Assembly: GCF_019880585.1 (NCBI RefSeq)
Contig: NZ_JAINVV010000011.1
Coordinates: 372,001 to 436,000 of the forward strand
Direction of reading: 5' to 3'
Length of the DNA: 64,000 bases
Origin: Sphingomonas colocasiae
Lineage (GTDB): Bacteria; Pseudomonadota; Alphaproteobacteria; Sphingomonadales; Sphingomonadaceae
The stretch's first letter is position 1. Each line of letters starts with the position of its first letter. The position numbers were made by a program, and so were the translations under genes. This document shows, piece by piece, positions 1 to 7,758 of the stretch. The notes under the pieces were generated by a model, which made no database searches, was not told the origin of the DNA, and was given only the letters and a program-made list of their open reading frames with translations.

Positions 1-1
1 A

Positions 2-769
2 TTGATGACCGCGGCGTTCGGCATCGCCTTCCTCGCCGGCGCGTTGTGGCTGGCCGCCACCGGCCGCGCCGCGCTGCTCGATATCCGCCGGCTGCCGCGT
101 GCCTTCGTGATCGAGGCGGGGCTGTCGCTCGCCGGCTATCACCTGCTCTATTTCCAGGGGCTGCGTTCAGCGCCCGCGGCAGAGGCCAATCTGATCAATT
201 ATCTCTGGCCGCTGCTGATCGCGGTGTTCGCCGATCGCAGCCGGATCCTGCGCACCTTGCCCGGCGCGTTGATCGGCTTTGCCGGCGTCGCGCTGCTGCT
301 TTATCAGCCCGGCGGCTTCGCCCGGCCCGAACCTGGCCATGCGGCGGCGCTTGCCGCCGCGATCGTCTGGACGCGCTACAGCATCCGCAATGTCCGCTAT
401 GCGGCGATCCCGAGCGAAGCGCTGATCGGCATATTCGGCCTGGTCGCGCTGATCGGCGGCGCGGCGCTGGCGCTCGGCGGCGCGGCGCTGCCCTGGCCCG
501 GCACATCCCAGGCGCTGATCATCCTCGCCATCGGCATCGGGCCGTTCGGCATCGCCTTCCTGGCATGGGATCTCGGCACCAAGCATGGCCGGGTCGGCCT
601 GCTCGGCATCCTCGCCTTCGCCGCCCCCGTGCTCTCCACCTGCCTGCTCGTGCTCACCGGCCATGCCGCGGCAAGCGGGCGGCTGGCCATCGCCTGCCTG
701 CTGGTCGCCGCCGGCGCGGCGCTGGCCGCGCTCGCCGGGCGCCGTCCCGCCCCTTTACCCCAAGCCTGA
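2..769 (+). CDS. YddG-like EamA/DMT exporter, 5' end outside window
   Basis: This is an inner-membrane transporter of the drug/metabolite (EamA) superfamily. The visible 255 residues are almost entirely hydrophobic helices. EANLINYLWPLL at about residues 61-72 and the late segment WDLGTKHGRVG followed by APVLST closely match the aromatic amino acid exporter YddG of E. coli, so export of a small amphipathic metabolite is the likely role. Family members have about 290 residues and ten helices. Here the first helix or so is missing because the frame is open to the window edge, so the true start lies upstream. The stop is 13 bp before the creatininase-family gene, which suggests co-transcription. 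The substrate is inferred only from family resemblance. Confidence 0.82.
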   Translation: MMTAAFGIAFLAGALWLAATGRAALLDIRRLPRAFVIEAGLSLAGYHLLYFQGLRSAPAAEANLINYLWPLLIAVFADRSRILRTLPGALIGFAGVALLLYQPGGFARPEPGHAAALAAAIVWTRYSIRNVRYAAIPSEALIGIFGLVALIGGAALALGGAALPWPGTSQALIILAIGIGPFGIAFLAWDLGTKHGRVGLLGILAFAAPVLSTCLLVLTGHAAASGRLAIACLLVAAGAALAALAGRRPAPLPQA

Positions 770-782
770 AAAAGGATCTCCG

Positions 783-1514
783 ATGCTGCTCCATATGTCG
801 ACCTGGCCCGAGATCGCCGCCTTTCTCGAACGCTCGCAGACGGTGGTGATCCCGATCGGATCGAACGAACAACATGGCCCCACCGGCCTGCTCGGCACCG
901 ACTGGCTCTGCCCGGAGATCATCGCGCATGAAGCGCAGCGCGATCGCGATATCCTGGTCGCCCCCACCTTCAATATCGGTATGGCGCAGCATCACCTGGC
1001 CTTTCCCGGCACGATCTCGCTGCGCCCCTCCACCTTCATGGCGGCGATCGCGGACTGGGCGCGGTCGCTTGCCGCGCATGGCTTCACCCGCCTCTATTTC
1101 CTCAACGGCCATGGCGGCAACGTGCCGACGATCGAGGCCGCCTTTTCCGAAATCTATGCGGAGGCGAGCTTCGCCCGCCGCTCGCTCGGCTACACGCTGC
1201 GCCTGCGCAACTGGTGGGATCTGCCCGGCATCGCCAGGCTCGCCGAACGGCAATTTCCCAAGGGCCATGGCAGCCATGCGACGCCGTCGGAAATCGCGAT
1301 CACCCAGTGGCGCTACCCCGATCAGATCAAGCAGGCCGCCTGCGAACCGGAGATCGCATCGAGCGGCCCGGTGCGCGAAGCCGCCGATTTCCGGCAGCGC
1401 CATCCGGACGGACGGATGGGATCCAACCCCCTGCTCGCCACGCCCGAAGCCGGCGGCGAACTCGTCGCCACGGCGGTCAGCGGCCTTGCGGAGGATCTTC
1501 TGGCCGGCTGGTGA
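783..1514 (+). CDS. Creatininase-family metallohydrolase
   Basis: This 243-residue soluble protein belongs to the creatininase / creatinine amidohydrolase family, which hydrolyses small cyclic or linear amides at a two-metal site. Metal ligands are visible in order: E29 and H31 in GSNEQHGP, D40 in GTDW, and H110 in NGHGGN, with E118 just after. The ATG at 783 follows AAAGGATCTCCG and gives the usual family length; a longer open frame upstream lies inside the transporter gene. It follows that transporter by 13 bp. Sequence alone does not separate creatininase from related formamide hydrolases, such as those of riboflavin and mycofactocin pathways, and no partner genes point to either. Confidence 0.85.
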   Translation: MLLHMSTWPEIAAFLERSQTVVIPIGSNEQHGPTGLLGTDWLCPEIIAHEAQRDRDILVAPTFNIGMAQHHLAFPGTISLRPSTFMAAIADWARSLAAHGFTRLYFLNGHGGNVPTIEAAFSEIYAEASFARRSLGYTLRLRNWWDLPGIARLAERQFPKGHGSHATPSEIAITQWRYPDQIKQAACEPEIASSGPVREAADFRQRHPDGRMGSNPLLATPEAGGELVATAVSGLAEDLLAGW

Positions 1515-1553
1515 TCGCACCGCGGGTGACGGTGCGATGCGCCGCCGTCACCG
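1515..1553. terminator. Hairpin between convergent genes
   Basis: TCGCACCG (1515-1522) pairs with CGGTGCGA (1530-1537) across a 7-nt loop. A competing stem joins GGTGACGG to CCGTCACC further right. It lies exactly between the stop codons of two convergent genes, so a bidirectional terminator is plausible. There is no clear T run, so this is structural inference only. Confidence 0.4.
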
Positions 1554-2603
1554 CGCCTTGCGGGGCGACACCCTCGGGTGCGTGAAATAGGGCGCTTCGT
1601 TGCCGAAGATCACCGCCCATTCCTCCGGCGTCAGCGGCAACTGGGTGCGCAGCAGCGCATAATATTGGTCGGGCGTGTAGATGGCCGGCCAATCGGATCC
1701 CAGGATGAAGCGGTCCATGCCGATCCGCCGCATCTCCTTCACATAGTCGCCGGCGAGCACCGGATCGGTCTTGTCGTTCACCACGAGCAAGGCCAGTTCG
1801 ATCCGCAGGTTCCTGGTGCCCTTGGCCTGTTTCGCGATCGCATCGCCATAAAGCGCCAGCGCGTCGATGGTGATCCGGTCGAGTTCGCCCCAGCTTCCGC
1901 CATGCGCGATCTGGACAGGCACATCGCCCATGCCCGGCAACACCCGATCGATAAAGGCGCGGGCGTCGTCGGCCGTATAATCCTTGGCATTGCGGACATG
2001 GATCGCGATCGGCAGCGCGTTGCGCCCGGCAAAGGCGAAGACGGCGGCGAGCTTCTCGATATCGGCGTCGGCACGCGGATTGAAACCGCTATTGGCCAGA
2101 TGCAGCTTCAGCCCGCTGACGCCCGGCCGGTCGCGCCAGTAATTCAGTTCGTCCATCGCGTTGGCCGCCAGCGGATTGACCGAGATGAACGCCTGGAGCC
2201 GGCCGTTCGAGGCCAGGCCGGCGGCGACATTATAGGCATTTTCCGTGCGGGTCAGCGCGGCCATGTCGGCGGGCGCCGGCTGCATCAGCGGCGACGCGAA
2301 CATATAGGCGACGGACAGCAAGGTCCCCTGGCGCACCCCGGCCTTGTCGAGCACCGCCAGCGCATCGGCGCCGCTGCGCTCGTTCATCATATCGTCGGAC
2401 ATGCCGGCGAAGATCTCGGGCTTCGCCGCCTTCATCCGCCTGAGATCGGCGGTGACCGCCGGCCCCTGGATATGCATGTGATAATCGCCGATCGCCACCG
2501 GCGCCGCGGCCGGCTTGTCCTCCGCCCGCGCCGTCATCGACCAGGCTGCCGCGAAAAGCGCCGCACCGACGGCCAGGCTGGATCGTAGCGTCGATTTCGT
2601 CAT
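1548..2603 (-). CDS. Periplasmic amidohydrolase (amidohydrolase_2, TIM barrel)
   Basis: This 351-residue exported hydrolase has a Sec signal peptide (about residues 1-27, cleavage near ARA-ED) followed by the metal-dependent amidohydrolase_2 fold. The HxH pair is H42/H44 in DYHMHIQG. Later barrel-strand ligands appear as IAIHVRN, QIAHGG and the terminal LGSDWPAIY aspartate. Family members hydrolyse or decarboxylate cyclic or aromatic acids; the substrate here cannot be read from sequence. The ATG has AGGGG 9 nt upstream. It is the last gene of the sigma-FecR-TonB receptor run on this strand, 106 bp after the receptor stop, so it may process whatever that receptor imports. Confidence 0.83.
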   Translation of the reverse strand: MTKSTLRSSLAVGAALFAAAWSMTARAEDKPAAAPVAIGDYHMHIQGPAVTADLRRMKAAKPEIFAGMSDDMMNERSGADALAVLDKAGVRQGTLLSVAYMFASPLMQPAPADMAALTRTENAYNVAAGLASNGRLQAFISVNPLAANAMDELNYWRDRPGVSGLKLHLANSGFNPRADADIEKLAAVFAFAGRNALPIAIHVRNAKDYTADDARAFIDRVLPGMGDVPVQIAHGGSWGELDRITIDALALYGDAIAKQAKGTRNLRIELALLVVNDKTDPVLAGDYVKEMRRIGMDRFILGSDWPAIYTPDQYYALLRTQLPLTPEEWAVIFGNEAPYFTHPRVSPRKAR

Positions 2604-2632
2604 CGGGTTGTTCCCCTTTTATCGCATGTTCC

Positions 2633-2668
2633 GGCATTCGCCGTCCGGGTGCCCCGGCAGCGAATGCC
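2633..2668 (-). other. Stem-loop between receptor and amidohydrolase genes
   Basis: GGCATTCGC at 2633-2641 is the exact inverted repeat of GCGAATGCC at 2660-2668, with a further CCGGG/CCCGG pairing inside. It sits after the receptor stop and upstream of the amidohydrolase start. It could reduce read-through or stabilise the upstream mRNA. No T run follows on the minus strand. Confidence 0.45.
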
Positions 2669-2709
2669 AATTCCGGTTTAAACTTTCGGATCAAACGAAC
2701 CGATATGGA

Positions 2710-5178
2710 TCAGAATGTCTTCGATAGCGAGACACCGAAGGTCCGTGGCTGGATGATCGCGATGCGCTGGATCCCGCCGGTGCCCGAATTACTGAGAAAG
2801 GCGCGCGTATCGCCGACGTTGCGGACATAGACGTCCAGCGCATAGCCGTTGTGCGACAGGCCCGCGCGCAGATCCACCGTGTCGTAGGACGGCATCACGA
2901 AGCGCGGGATCGCGGCACTCGCGGTGAAGATCTCCAGCCGGCTGCCGACATGGCGGTAATTGGCGCCAACATAGCCGTTCCACGCATCGGCGATGGCGAA
3001 GCCATATTCGGCGCCCAGCAGCCCCGCCCATTTCGGCGTGTTGGGCAGGCGATCGCCCGGATTGGCGAAGGTCGGCGCCGCCGATGCCGATCGCGTATAG
3101 GCGTCGGTATAGGCGATATTGCCGTTGATCGTCAGGCCGGTGACGGGCCGAAGCGCGAAGGATCCTTCCACGCCCTTGCTGCGCGCCTTGCCGCCGTTGC
3201 GATAGAAGTTGAGCCCGGTGACCGGATCGGTGCCGCGGATCTGGACATCGTCCCAATCGATGAAGAAGCCGGCGAGATCCAGGCTCAGCATGCGATCGAA
3301 CAGATCGGCCTTGGTTCCCAGTTCATAATTGATCACCTTGTCCGCGCCATAGGTGGCGAACGGGCCGGTCAGCCCGGCATTGGGGCCGCCGGGCCGGAAG
3401 CCGGAGGCGACACGGGCATAGACCATCAGCGTGTTGCTGATCCGGAAGCGCGGATTGATCGAGAAGGTGAGCTGGTTTTCAGAGGACGAAGCCGGGATCA
3501 CGCCCGCACCGGTCAGCAGCCCGTCGGTGATCGATTTCGACCGTTGGCTGTTATGGCTGTATCTGAGCCCCGCCTGCACGTCGAAACGCTCGCTCAGGTT
3601 GAGCGTCAGATTGCCGAAGCCCGCGATTTCCTCGTAGCGCGTCGGGCCGTCGACCGACAGCAGCAGCGGAACGGTGGGCAGCACCGCCCCCGTCGCACCG
3701 TCGAGATTGCTCGTCTCCTGGTGCAGCGTGCTGGTTTCCCGCGTGTAATAGGCGCCGACCTGCCAGCCGAGCAGCCCCGACGCGCTCGACGTAAGCCGCA
3801 CTTCCTGCGTGAACTTGTTGGCGCCCAATTGGGTGACGAGCCCGCCGCCCGCGCCCGGCACGCCGAAGAATTGCGTGATGAGCGGCCCGAGCACCGGCGA
3901 ATAATCGACGATGCCGCTGAAGCGCCGGCGACTGTAGCTGGTGTCGGAGACGAGTTCGAACCCGTCGAAATCACCCTTGATCGCGAGATCGAACAGCCAG
4001 AGCGAAGCGTTGGACACGTCGGTGCCGGGCACGGGCGCCGAAACCAGGTCTCCACCGATCGGCCGCCCGGTGGCGGGATCGACATCGATGACGGGATTGC
4101 CCCTGATACGGATCCGCTGGTGCAGCGCGGACAGGTTCATGCTGATCGTCTCTGTGGGCTTCAGCGCCAGCGCCACCCGGCCGCCGTCGTAGAGCGAACG
4201 GTTGCGATCCTTGCGCCCGCGCGCCGGATCGTCGAGAAATCCGGGGTCGACACGGTGAAAGCCGCTGGCGACCACCGCCGCCGTCTCGCTGAGCGGCAGG
4301 TTGATGCGGCCCCGTGCCGCCACGCCGACATCGCCGCCGTCGATGGCGGTGGCGCCGATCTCGACACGACCGCCGACATTGCTGAAATCGGGGGCCTTGT
4401 TGACGAACTTGATCAGCCCGCCAAGGCTGGCCGCGCCGTATAGCGTGCCCTGCGGCCCGCGCAGCACCTCGATCCGTTCCAGATCATTGGGATCGAGATC
4501 GGGAATCGAATTGCCACCGCCGAAAAAGGTGCTCGTGGTGACCGGCGTGTCGTCGATATAGACGGCGACCGTAGGGTTGCCCGATCCGGTGGTGATGCCG
4601 CGGATGCTGACGCCCGATTGCGCGCCGCCCGTCGCGTTGTTGGTCACGTTCAGGCCGGGCACGCGCGCCGCATAATCCTCCAGCCGCACTTCGCCGTTGC
4701 GCGTCAGCGTATCGCCCTTGAGCGCGGTGATCGAGAACGGCACGTCGAGCAGCCGTTCGTTGCGCTTGCCGGCAGTGACGATGATCTCGCTGTCGGCGAA
4801 TGGGTCGGCCTCCGCGGTTTCGGGGGCGGCCTCGGCGGGCGCGGCCGACGATGTCGGGCGCTGCGCCTCCCCATATTTGAGGATGATCATCGATCCGTCG
4901 TCACTGGCGATCGACAGGCCGGTGCCCGCGATCATCGCGCGCAGCGCCGCCCGGGCGTCGAGATCGCCCTTGATCGCGCGGGTGCGCACGCCGCGCAGCC
5001 GGCCGGTCGGCGCCGAGATCTGGATGCCGGCCTGACGCGCGAATTGCGGGATCGCCTGGCGTGCATCCTGCGCGGGCACGTCGAAGCGGCGCTGCTGCGC
5101 ATGAGCGGGCTGGCCAAGCGCCAGAGCGGCGATCGCGCAGGCGGCCGCCAATGTCGAGATGCTTTTCTTCCGTGTCAT
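2710..5178 (-). CDS. STN-domain TonB-dependent receptor (cell-surface signalling type)
   Basis: This outer-membrane active transporter has 822 residues from the ATG at 5178, which follows GGGGGGAC. Domains in order: signal peptide (1-27, ending AHAQ), an STN (secretin/TonB N-terminal) domain of about 75 residues beginning RFDVPAQDARQAI, a linker rich in A/E, a TonB box-like DSEIIVTAGK, a plug with RIEVLRGPQGTLYG, and a 22-strand beta barrel ending in the aromatic VSLSKTF. The STN domain marks receptors that signal through FecR to an ECF sigma factor, and both partners lie directly upstream on the same strand. The ligand is unknown; metal chelates are the classic case, but sphingomonads also use such receptors for organic substrates. 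The FecR gene is separated by 274 bp that contains a repeat element. Confidence 0.9.
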   Translation of the reverse strand: MTRKKSISTLAAACAIAALALGQPAHAQQRRFDVPAQDARQAIPQFARQAGIQISAPTGRLRGVRTRAIKGDLDARAALRAMIAGTGLSIASDDGSMIILKYGEAQRPTSSAAPAEAAPETAEADPFADSEIIVTAGKRNERLLDVPFSITALKGDTLTRNGEVRLEDYAARVPGLNVTNNATGGAQSGVSIRGITTGSGNPTVAVYIDDTPVTTSTFFGGGNSIPDLDPNDLERIEVLRGPQGTLYGAASLGGLIKFVNKAPDFSNVGGRVEIGATAIDGGDVGVAARGRINLPLSETAAVVASGFHRVDPGFLDDPARGRKDRNRSLYDGGRVALALKPTETISMNLSALHQRIRIRGNPVIDVDPATGRPIGGDLVSAPVPGTDVSNASLWLFDLAIKGDFDGFELVSDTSYSRRRFSGIVDYSPVLGPLITQFFGVPGAGGGLVTQLGANKFTQEVRLTSSASGLLGWQVGAYYTRETSTLHQETSNLDGATGAVLPTVPLLLSVDGPTRYEEIAGFGNLTLNLSERFDVQAGLRYSHNSQRSKSITDGLLTGAGVIPASSSENQLTFSINPRFRISNTLMVYARVASGFRPGGPNAGLTGPFATYGADKVINYELGTKADLFDRMLSLDLAGFFIDWDDVQIRGTDPVTGLNFYRNGGKARSKGVEGSFALRPVTGLTINGNIAYTDAYTRSASAAPTFANPGDRLPNTPKWAGLLGAEYGFAIADAWNGYVGANYRHVGSRLEIFTASAAIPRFVMPSYDTVDLRAGLSHNGYALDVYVRNVGDTRAFLSNSGTGGIQRIAIIQPRTFGVSLSKTF

Positions 5179-5344
5179 ATCCGTCCCCCCAGAGCCCGCT
5201 TGCTGCGGGCGTTCGGGCCTAGACGCGCGGCCGATTTCAAATCCGCTATCCGGTACTGAAAAAAATCTGAAATATATTTGGGGGGGCTGGACGCGGCGGT
5301 CATACGCTGGATTGCTCCACCGCTTCACCCGCAGTGCTCCATCC

Positions 5345-5432
5345 TGTCATTCCCGCGCATGCGGGAATCCAGCTTCTTCTTCTTTCTGATGCTTCACGGA
5401 AAAGCTGGATTCCCGCGTGCGCGGGAATGACA
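5345..5432. repeat. REP-like palindromic element, copy 1
   Basis: The left arm at 5345-5375 (TGTCATTCCCGCGCATGCGG...) is mirrored by the right arm at 5401-5432 (...GCGCGGGAATGACA). The spacer contains TTCTGATGCTTCACGGAA. The whole unit, spacer included, recurs in opposite orientation at 16205-16294. This copy sits between fecR and the receptor gene, a place where a tightly coupled operon would normally have little space. Confidence 0.85.
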
Positions 5433-5452
5433 GAGACAGGCAGATCGAAGTC

Positions 5453-6421
5453 TCAGCGCGACAGCCTCACCTCACCCGGACCGATCACTGCCTTCAGTTC
5501 CAGGCTCGCCGCCGCCGCCCTGGCGAAGGTGACGGGATCGTTCGACGCGAACAGCCCGGTGATCTCCTCGCGGCCGATACCGGGATCCTCGATGATGATC
5601 CGCGTGTCGCTGTAGCGGCCGAATGCGGCGGCGGCCTGCGCCAGCGGCTCGCCTTCGAAGGCGATGCGGCCGCTGCGCCAGGCGATCTCGCGATCAACCT
5701 CGGTCGGCGCGATCGCGACCGGCTGCGCCACCGCATGGCTGGTGACGATGCGCATATTGGCGGTCATCCGCACCGGCCGGGGCGTCGCGGGTTGGGCAAC
5801 CTCGACGATGCCTTCGCGCACCAGCACCTCCACCGGCGCGTCGCTCAGCCGCTTCACCGAAAAACTGGTTCCCACCGCGCGGACCGAGGTGCCGCCCGCC
5901 TCGACGATGAAGGGGCGCGCCGGATCCTTGGCGACGTCGAACAGCGCCTCCCCCTCCTCCAGCGTCACCGTTCGCCGTGCATCGGCAAAGGCGACGCGGA
6001 TGCGCGAGGCGGTGTTGAGCGTGACGGCCGATCCGTCCTCCAGCGTCACCACGCGCATCTCGCCCAGCTTCGTCTCGTACACCGTGTCGCGCATCATCAG
6101 GCCGAGCCCGATCGCGCCCAGCGCGGACGCCGCGACCGCCGATCCGCCCAGCCAGAACAGGCGGCGGCGCGTGATCGGCGTGGCGGCGGGCGGCTCCGCC
6201 TGCGCAAAGGCCTCGGGATCGAAATCGGGGCCGAGCGCACGCGCGCTGTTCGACTGGAGCGCCACCGCGCGCATGCGCATGAACGCGCCCAGCCGGCGCG
6301 CATCGCCCGCGATCCACGCGTCCAGTTCGCCCTCGTCCGCCGGAGAGAGCGCGCCGCGATCGATCCGCGCCGCCCAATCGGCCGCGACGGCGTCAATCTC
6401 CTGGCTTGTCTCTCTGTGCAT
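5453..6421 (-). CDS. FecR-family anti-sigma / signal relay protein
   Basis: This 322-residue single-pass inner-membrane protein relays the occupied state of the STN receptor to the ECF sigma factor. The N-terminal cytoplasmic part (about 1-80) carries the FecR N-terminal motif around ADWAARIDRGALSP and ELDAWIAGD. One membrane segment follows RRRLFWLGG at about 85-107. The periplasmic FecR domain starts near VTLEDGSAVTLNT and contains EGEALFDVAKDPARPF; the C-terminal part has an STN-interacting (DUF4974-like) segment. The gene overlaps the sigma gene by 29 bp. I took the ATG at 6421 (CGGGACTT upstream); an ATG at 6433 directly behind GGAAGGAA would add four residues. Confidence 0.88.
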   Translation of the reverse strand: MHRETSQEIDAVAADWAARIDRGALSPADEGELDAWIAGDARRLGAFMRMRAVALQSNSARALGPDFDPEAFAQAEPPAATPITRRRLFWLGGSAVAASALGAIGLGLMMRDTVYETKLGEMRVVTLEDGSAVTLNTASRIRVAFADARRTVTLEEGEALFDVAKDPARPFIVEAGGTSVRAVGTSFSVKRLSDAPVEVLVREGIVEVAQPATPRPVRMTANMRIVTSHAVAQPVAIAPTEVDREIAWRSGRIAFEGEPLAQAAAAFGRYSDTRIIIEDPGIGREEITGLFASNDPVTFARAAAASLELKAVIGPGEVRLSR

Positions 6422-6989
6422 AAGTCCCGGCATTTCCTTCCGTTGCTTCCCTAGACGCGCCAGCCTCCGCTTTTCCACCCCTGCCCAGAATATCGGCGAG
6501 GCGGCGAAAGCCCTTGCTCATCTGTTTTTCGATCGTGCTTTCGGCGACGCCCAGTTCCTGCGCCACTTCGCGCTGCGACATCGCCTTCACCCGGCGAAGC
6601 ACGAACACCTCGCGCGTGCGCGGCGGCAATTGCGCGATCGCCTCGGCCAGCTTGCGCAGCTCGTCGCGATCGGCGGCGACGGTTTCGGGATCGGGCTCGT
6701 CCGACACGAAGTCCATCGCCTCGAGCTGGGTCATCGAATGCATCGGCACCACGCGAGCATGGCGGATATGGCTGAGGATCACCGATCGCGCGGTGGTGAT
6801 GAGGTAGGTGCGCGGATTGCGGATCTCCTCCACCGATTGGGTGGTGCTCAGCCGCGCATAGGTTTCCTGGACGATATCGTCGATGTCCAGCCCGTCCACC
6901 GGCCGCCGCGACAGCCACGCGCGCAGGGCCGGCTCGTGCGGAAGCACGTTGCGGGCCAGCCACAGGGCGCGTTCGTCATAGCGATGCAT
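6393..6989 (-). CDS. FecI-like ECF RNA polymerase sigma factor
   Basis: This 198-residue ECF sigma factor is of the iron-starvation/FecI type. Sigma region 2 is seen as DIDDIVQETYARL (about 35-47) followed by RNPRTYLITTARSVI; region 4 is the helix-turn-helix MSQREVAQELGVAESTIEKQ (about 146-165). It overlaps fecR by 29 bp, so sigma and anti-sigma are probably translationally coupled. It should direct transcription of the linked receptor operon. No Shine-Dalgarno sequence precedes the ATG; the upstream CAATTAGCCGGCT is half of an inverted pair found in this intergenic region. Divergent from the TetR gene. Confidence 0.9.
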   Translation of the reverse strand: MHRYDERALWLARNVLPHEPALRAWLSRRPVDGLDIDDIVQETYARLSTTQSVEEIRNPRTYLITTARSVILSHIRHARVVPMHSMTQLEAMDFVSDEPDPETVAADRDELRKLAEAIAQLPPRTREVFVLRRVKAMSQREVAQELGVAESTIEKQMSKGFRRLADILGRGGKAEAGASREATEGNAGTYAQRDKPGD

Positions 6990-7063
6990 AGCCGGCTAAT
7001 TGATACGAAACCGCGCCCGCCGACAAGAGCATGGGCATGCAACGCATGGACAGCCGCCCCGAT

Positions 7064-7078
7064 GCTATGACAATTAGC
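7064..7078. promoter_or_regulatory. Putative TetR operator, site 1 (GCTA-N7-TAGC)
   Basis: GCTATGACAATTAGC is a 15-bp inverted repeat ending 29 nt before the TetR ATG. The same layout occurs upstream of the M28 peptidase (10255-10269) and the esterase (11429-11443), always reading GCTA...ATTAGC in the sense of the gene controlled. A left half only (GCTAATTG) is at 6995-7002 beside the sigma gene start. Binding by the neighbouring TetR protein is inferred. Confidence 0.5.
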
Positions 7079-7107
7079 CTTTCCGAAGACACGTCTGGGA
7101 AGGATTG

Positions 7108-7752
7108 ATGAGCGAACGGACGCCGCGACGGCGGCTGCGCCAGAACGAACCGGTGGGCACGCGCAGCCTGATCCTCGAGGAAGCGATGCGCCTGATCGCG
7201 CGCGACGGCGTCGAGGAGATGCGCCTGAAGGACATCGCCGATGCCGTCGGCATTCGCATCCCCTCCATCTACCGTCATTTCGAAAGCCGCGAGGCGATCA
7301 TCGCCGAACTGGCGCGCGCGATGGTGGAGGAACTGGCGCAGTTCCTGAGCCCCGATCCCGCGCTTGACCCCGTCGCCTGGATGGAAAGCTGGGCGCGCGG
7401 CCTGGTCTGGTTCTTCGCGAACAAGCCCGCTTATGGCCGGATGATCCTGCGCGACCTGGCAACGCCGGGCGGCTTCGGCCCGATCTCGGCCGCGCTGGGC
7501 GCGGTCGAGGATACGCCCCGCCTCGACGGCGTCTCGCGCATGGTCGACGCGCTGCGCGCCGCGCATCGGCGCGGCATCGCCGATGGCGCGTTCACCGCCG
7601 ATCTCGATCCCGGCTTCTTCTCGATGATGTTCGGCACCGTCCTGGTATCGCTCGTCTGGCCCTATTCGGGCACCAGCGCGGCGATCGGCGTGGCCGAACT
7701 CGAACGCCTGCAATCGCGCGCGGCTTCGCTCGCGCTCAGCCTGCTGCGATAG
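7108..7752 (+). CDS. TetR/AcrR-family transcriptional regulator
   Basis: This 214-residue regulator has a TetR N-terminal DNA-binding domain: the helix-turn-helix runs through MRLKDIADAVGIRIPSIYRHFESREAI (about residues 34-60, with the diagnostic YRHF). The rest is a helical ligand-binding and dimerisation domain with the WHG-type segment WMESWARGLVWFFANKPAYG. The ATG at 7108 has GGGAAGGA upstream; a TTG at 7105 is less likely. It is divergent from the FecI-like sigma factor and convergent with the M28 peptidase, with 6 bp between stops. A candidate operator lies in its own promoter and in front of the peptidase and esterase genes, which suggests it represses all three and responds to a small substrate. 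Confidence 0.88.
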   Translation: MSERTPRRRLRQNEPVGTRSLILEEAMRLIARDGVEEMRLKDIADAVGIRIPSIYRHFESREAIIAELARAMVEELAQFLSPDPALDPVAWMESWARGLVWFFANKPAYGRMILRDLATPGGFGPISAALGAVEDTPRLDGVSRMVDALRAAHRRGIADGAFTADLDPGFFSMMFGTVLVSLVWPYSGTSAAIGVAELERLQSRAASLALSLLR

Positions 7753-7758
7753 AGGCGA

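Noticed and set aside
5345-5432. Palindromic repeats as a possible CRISPR array.
   Set aside because: Only a single inverted pair per locus, no regularly spaced direct repeats and no cas genes.
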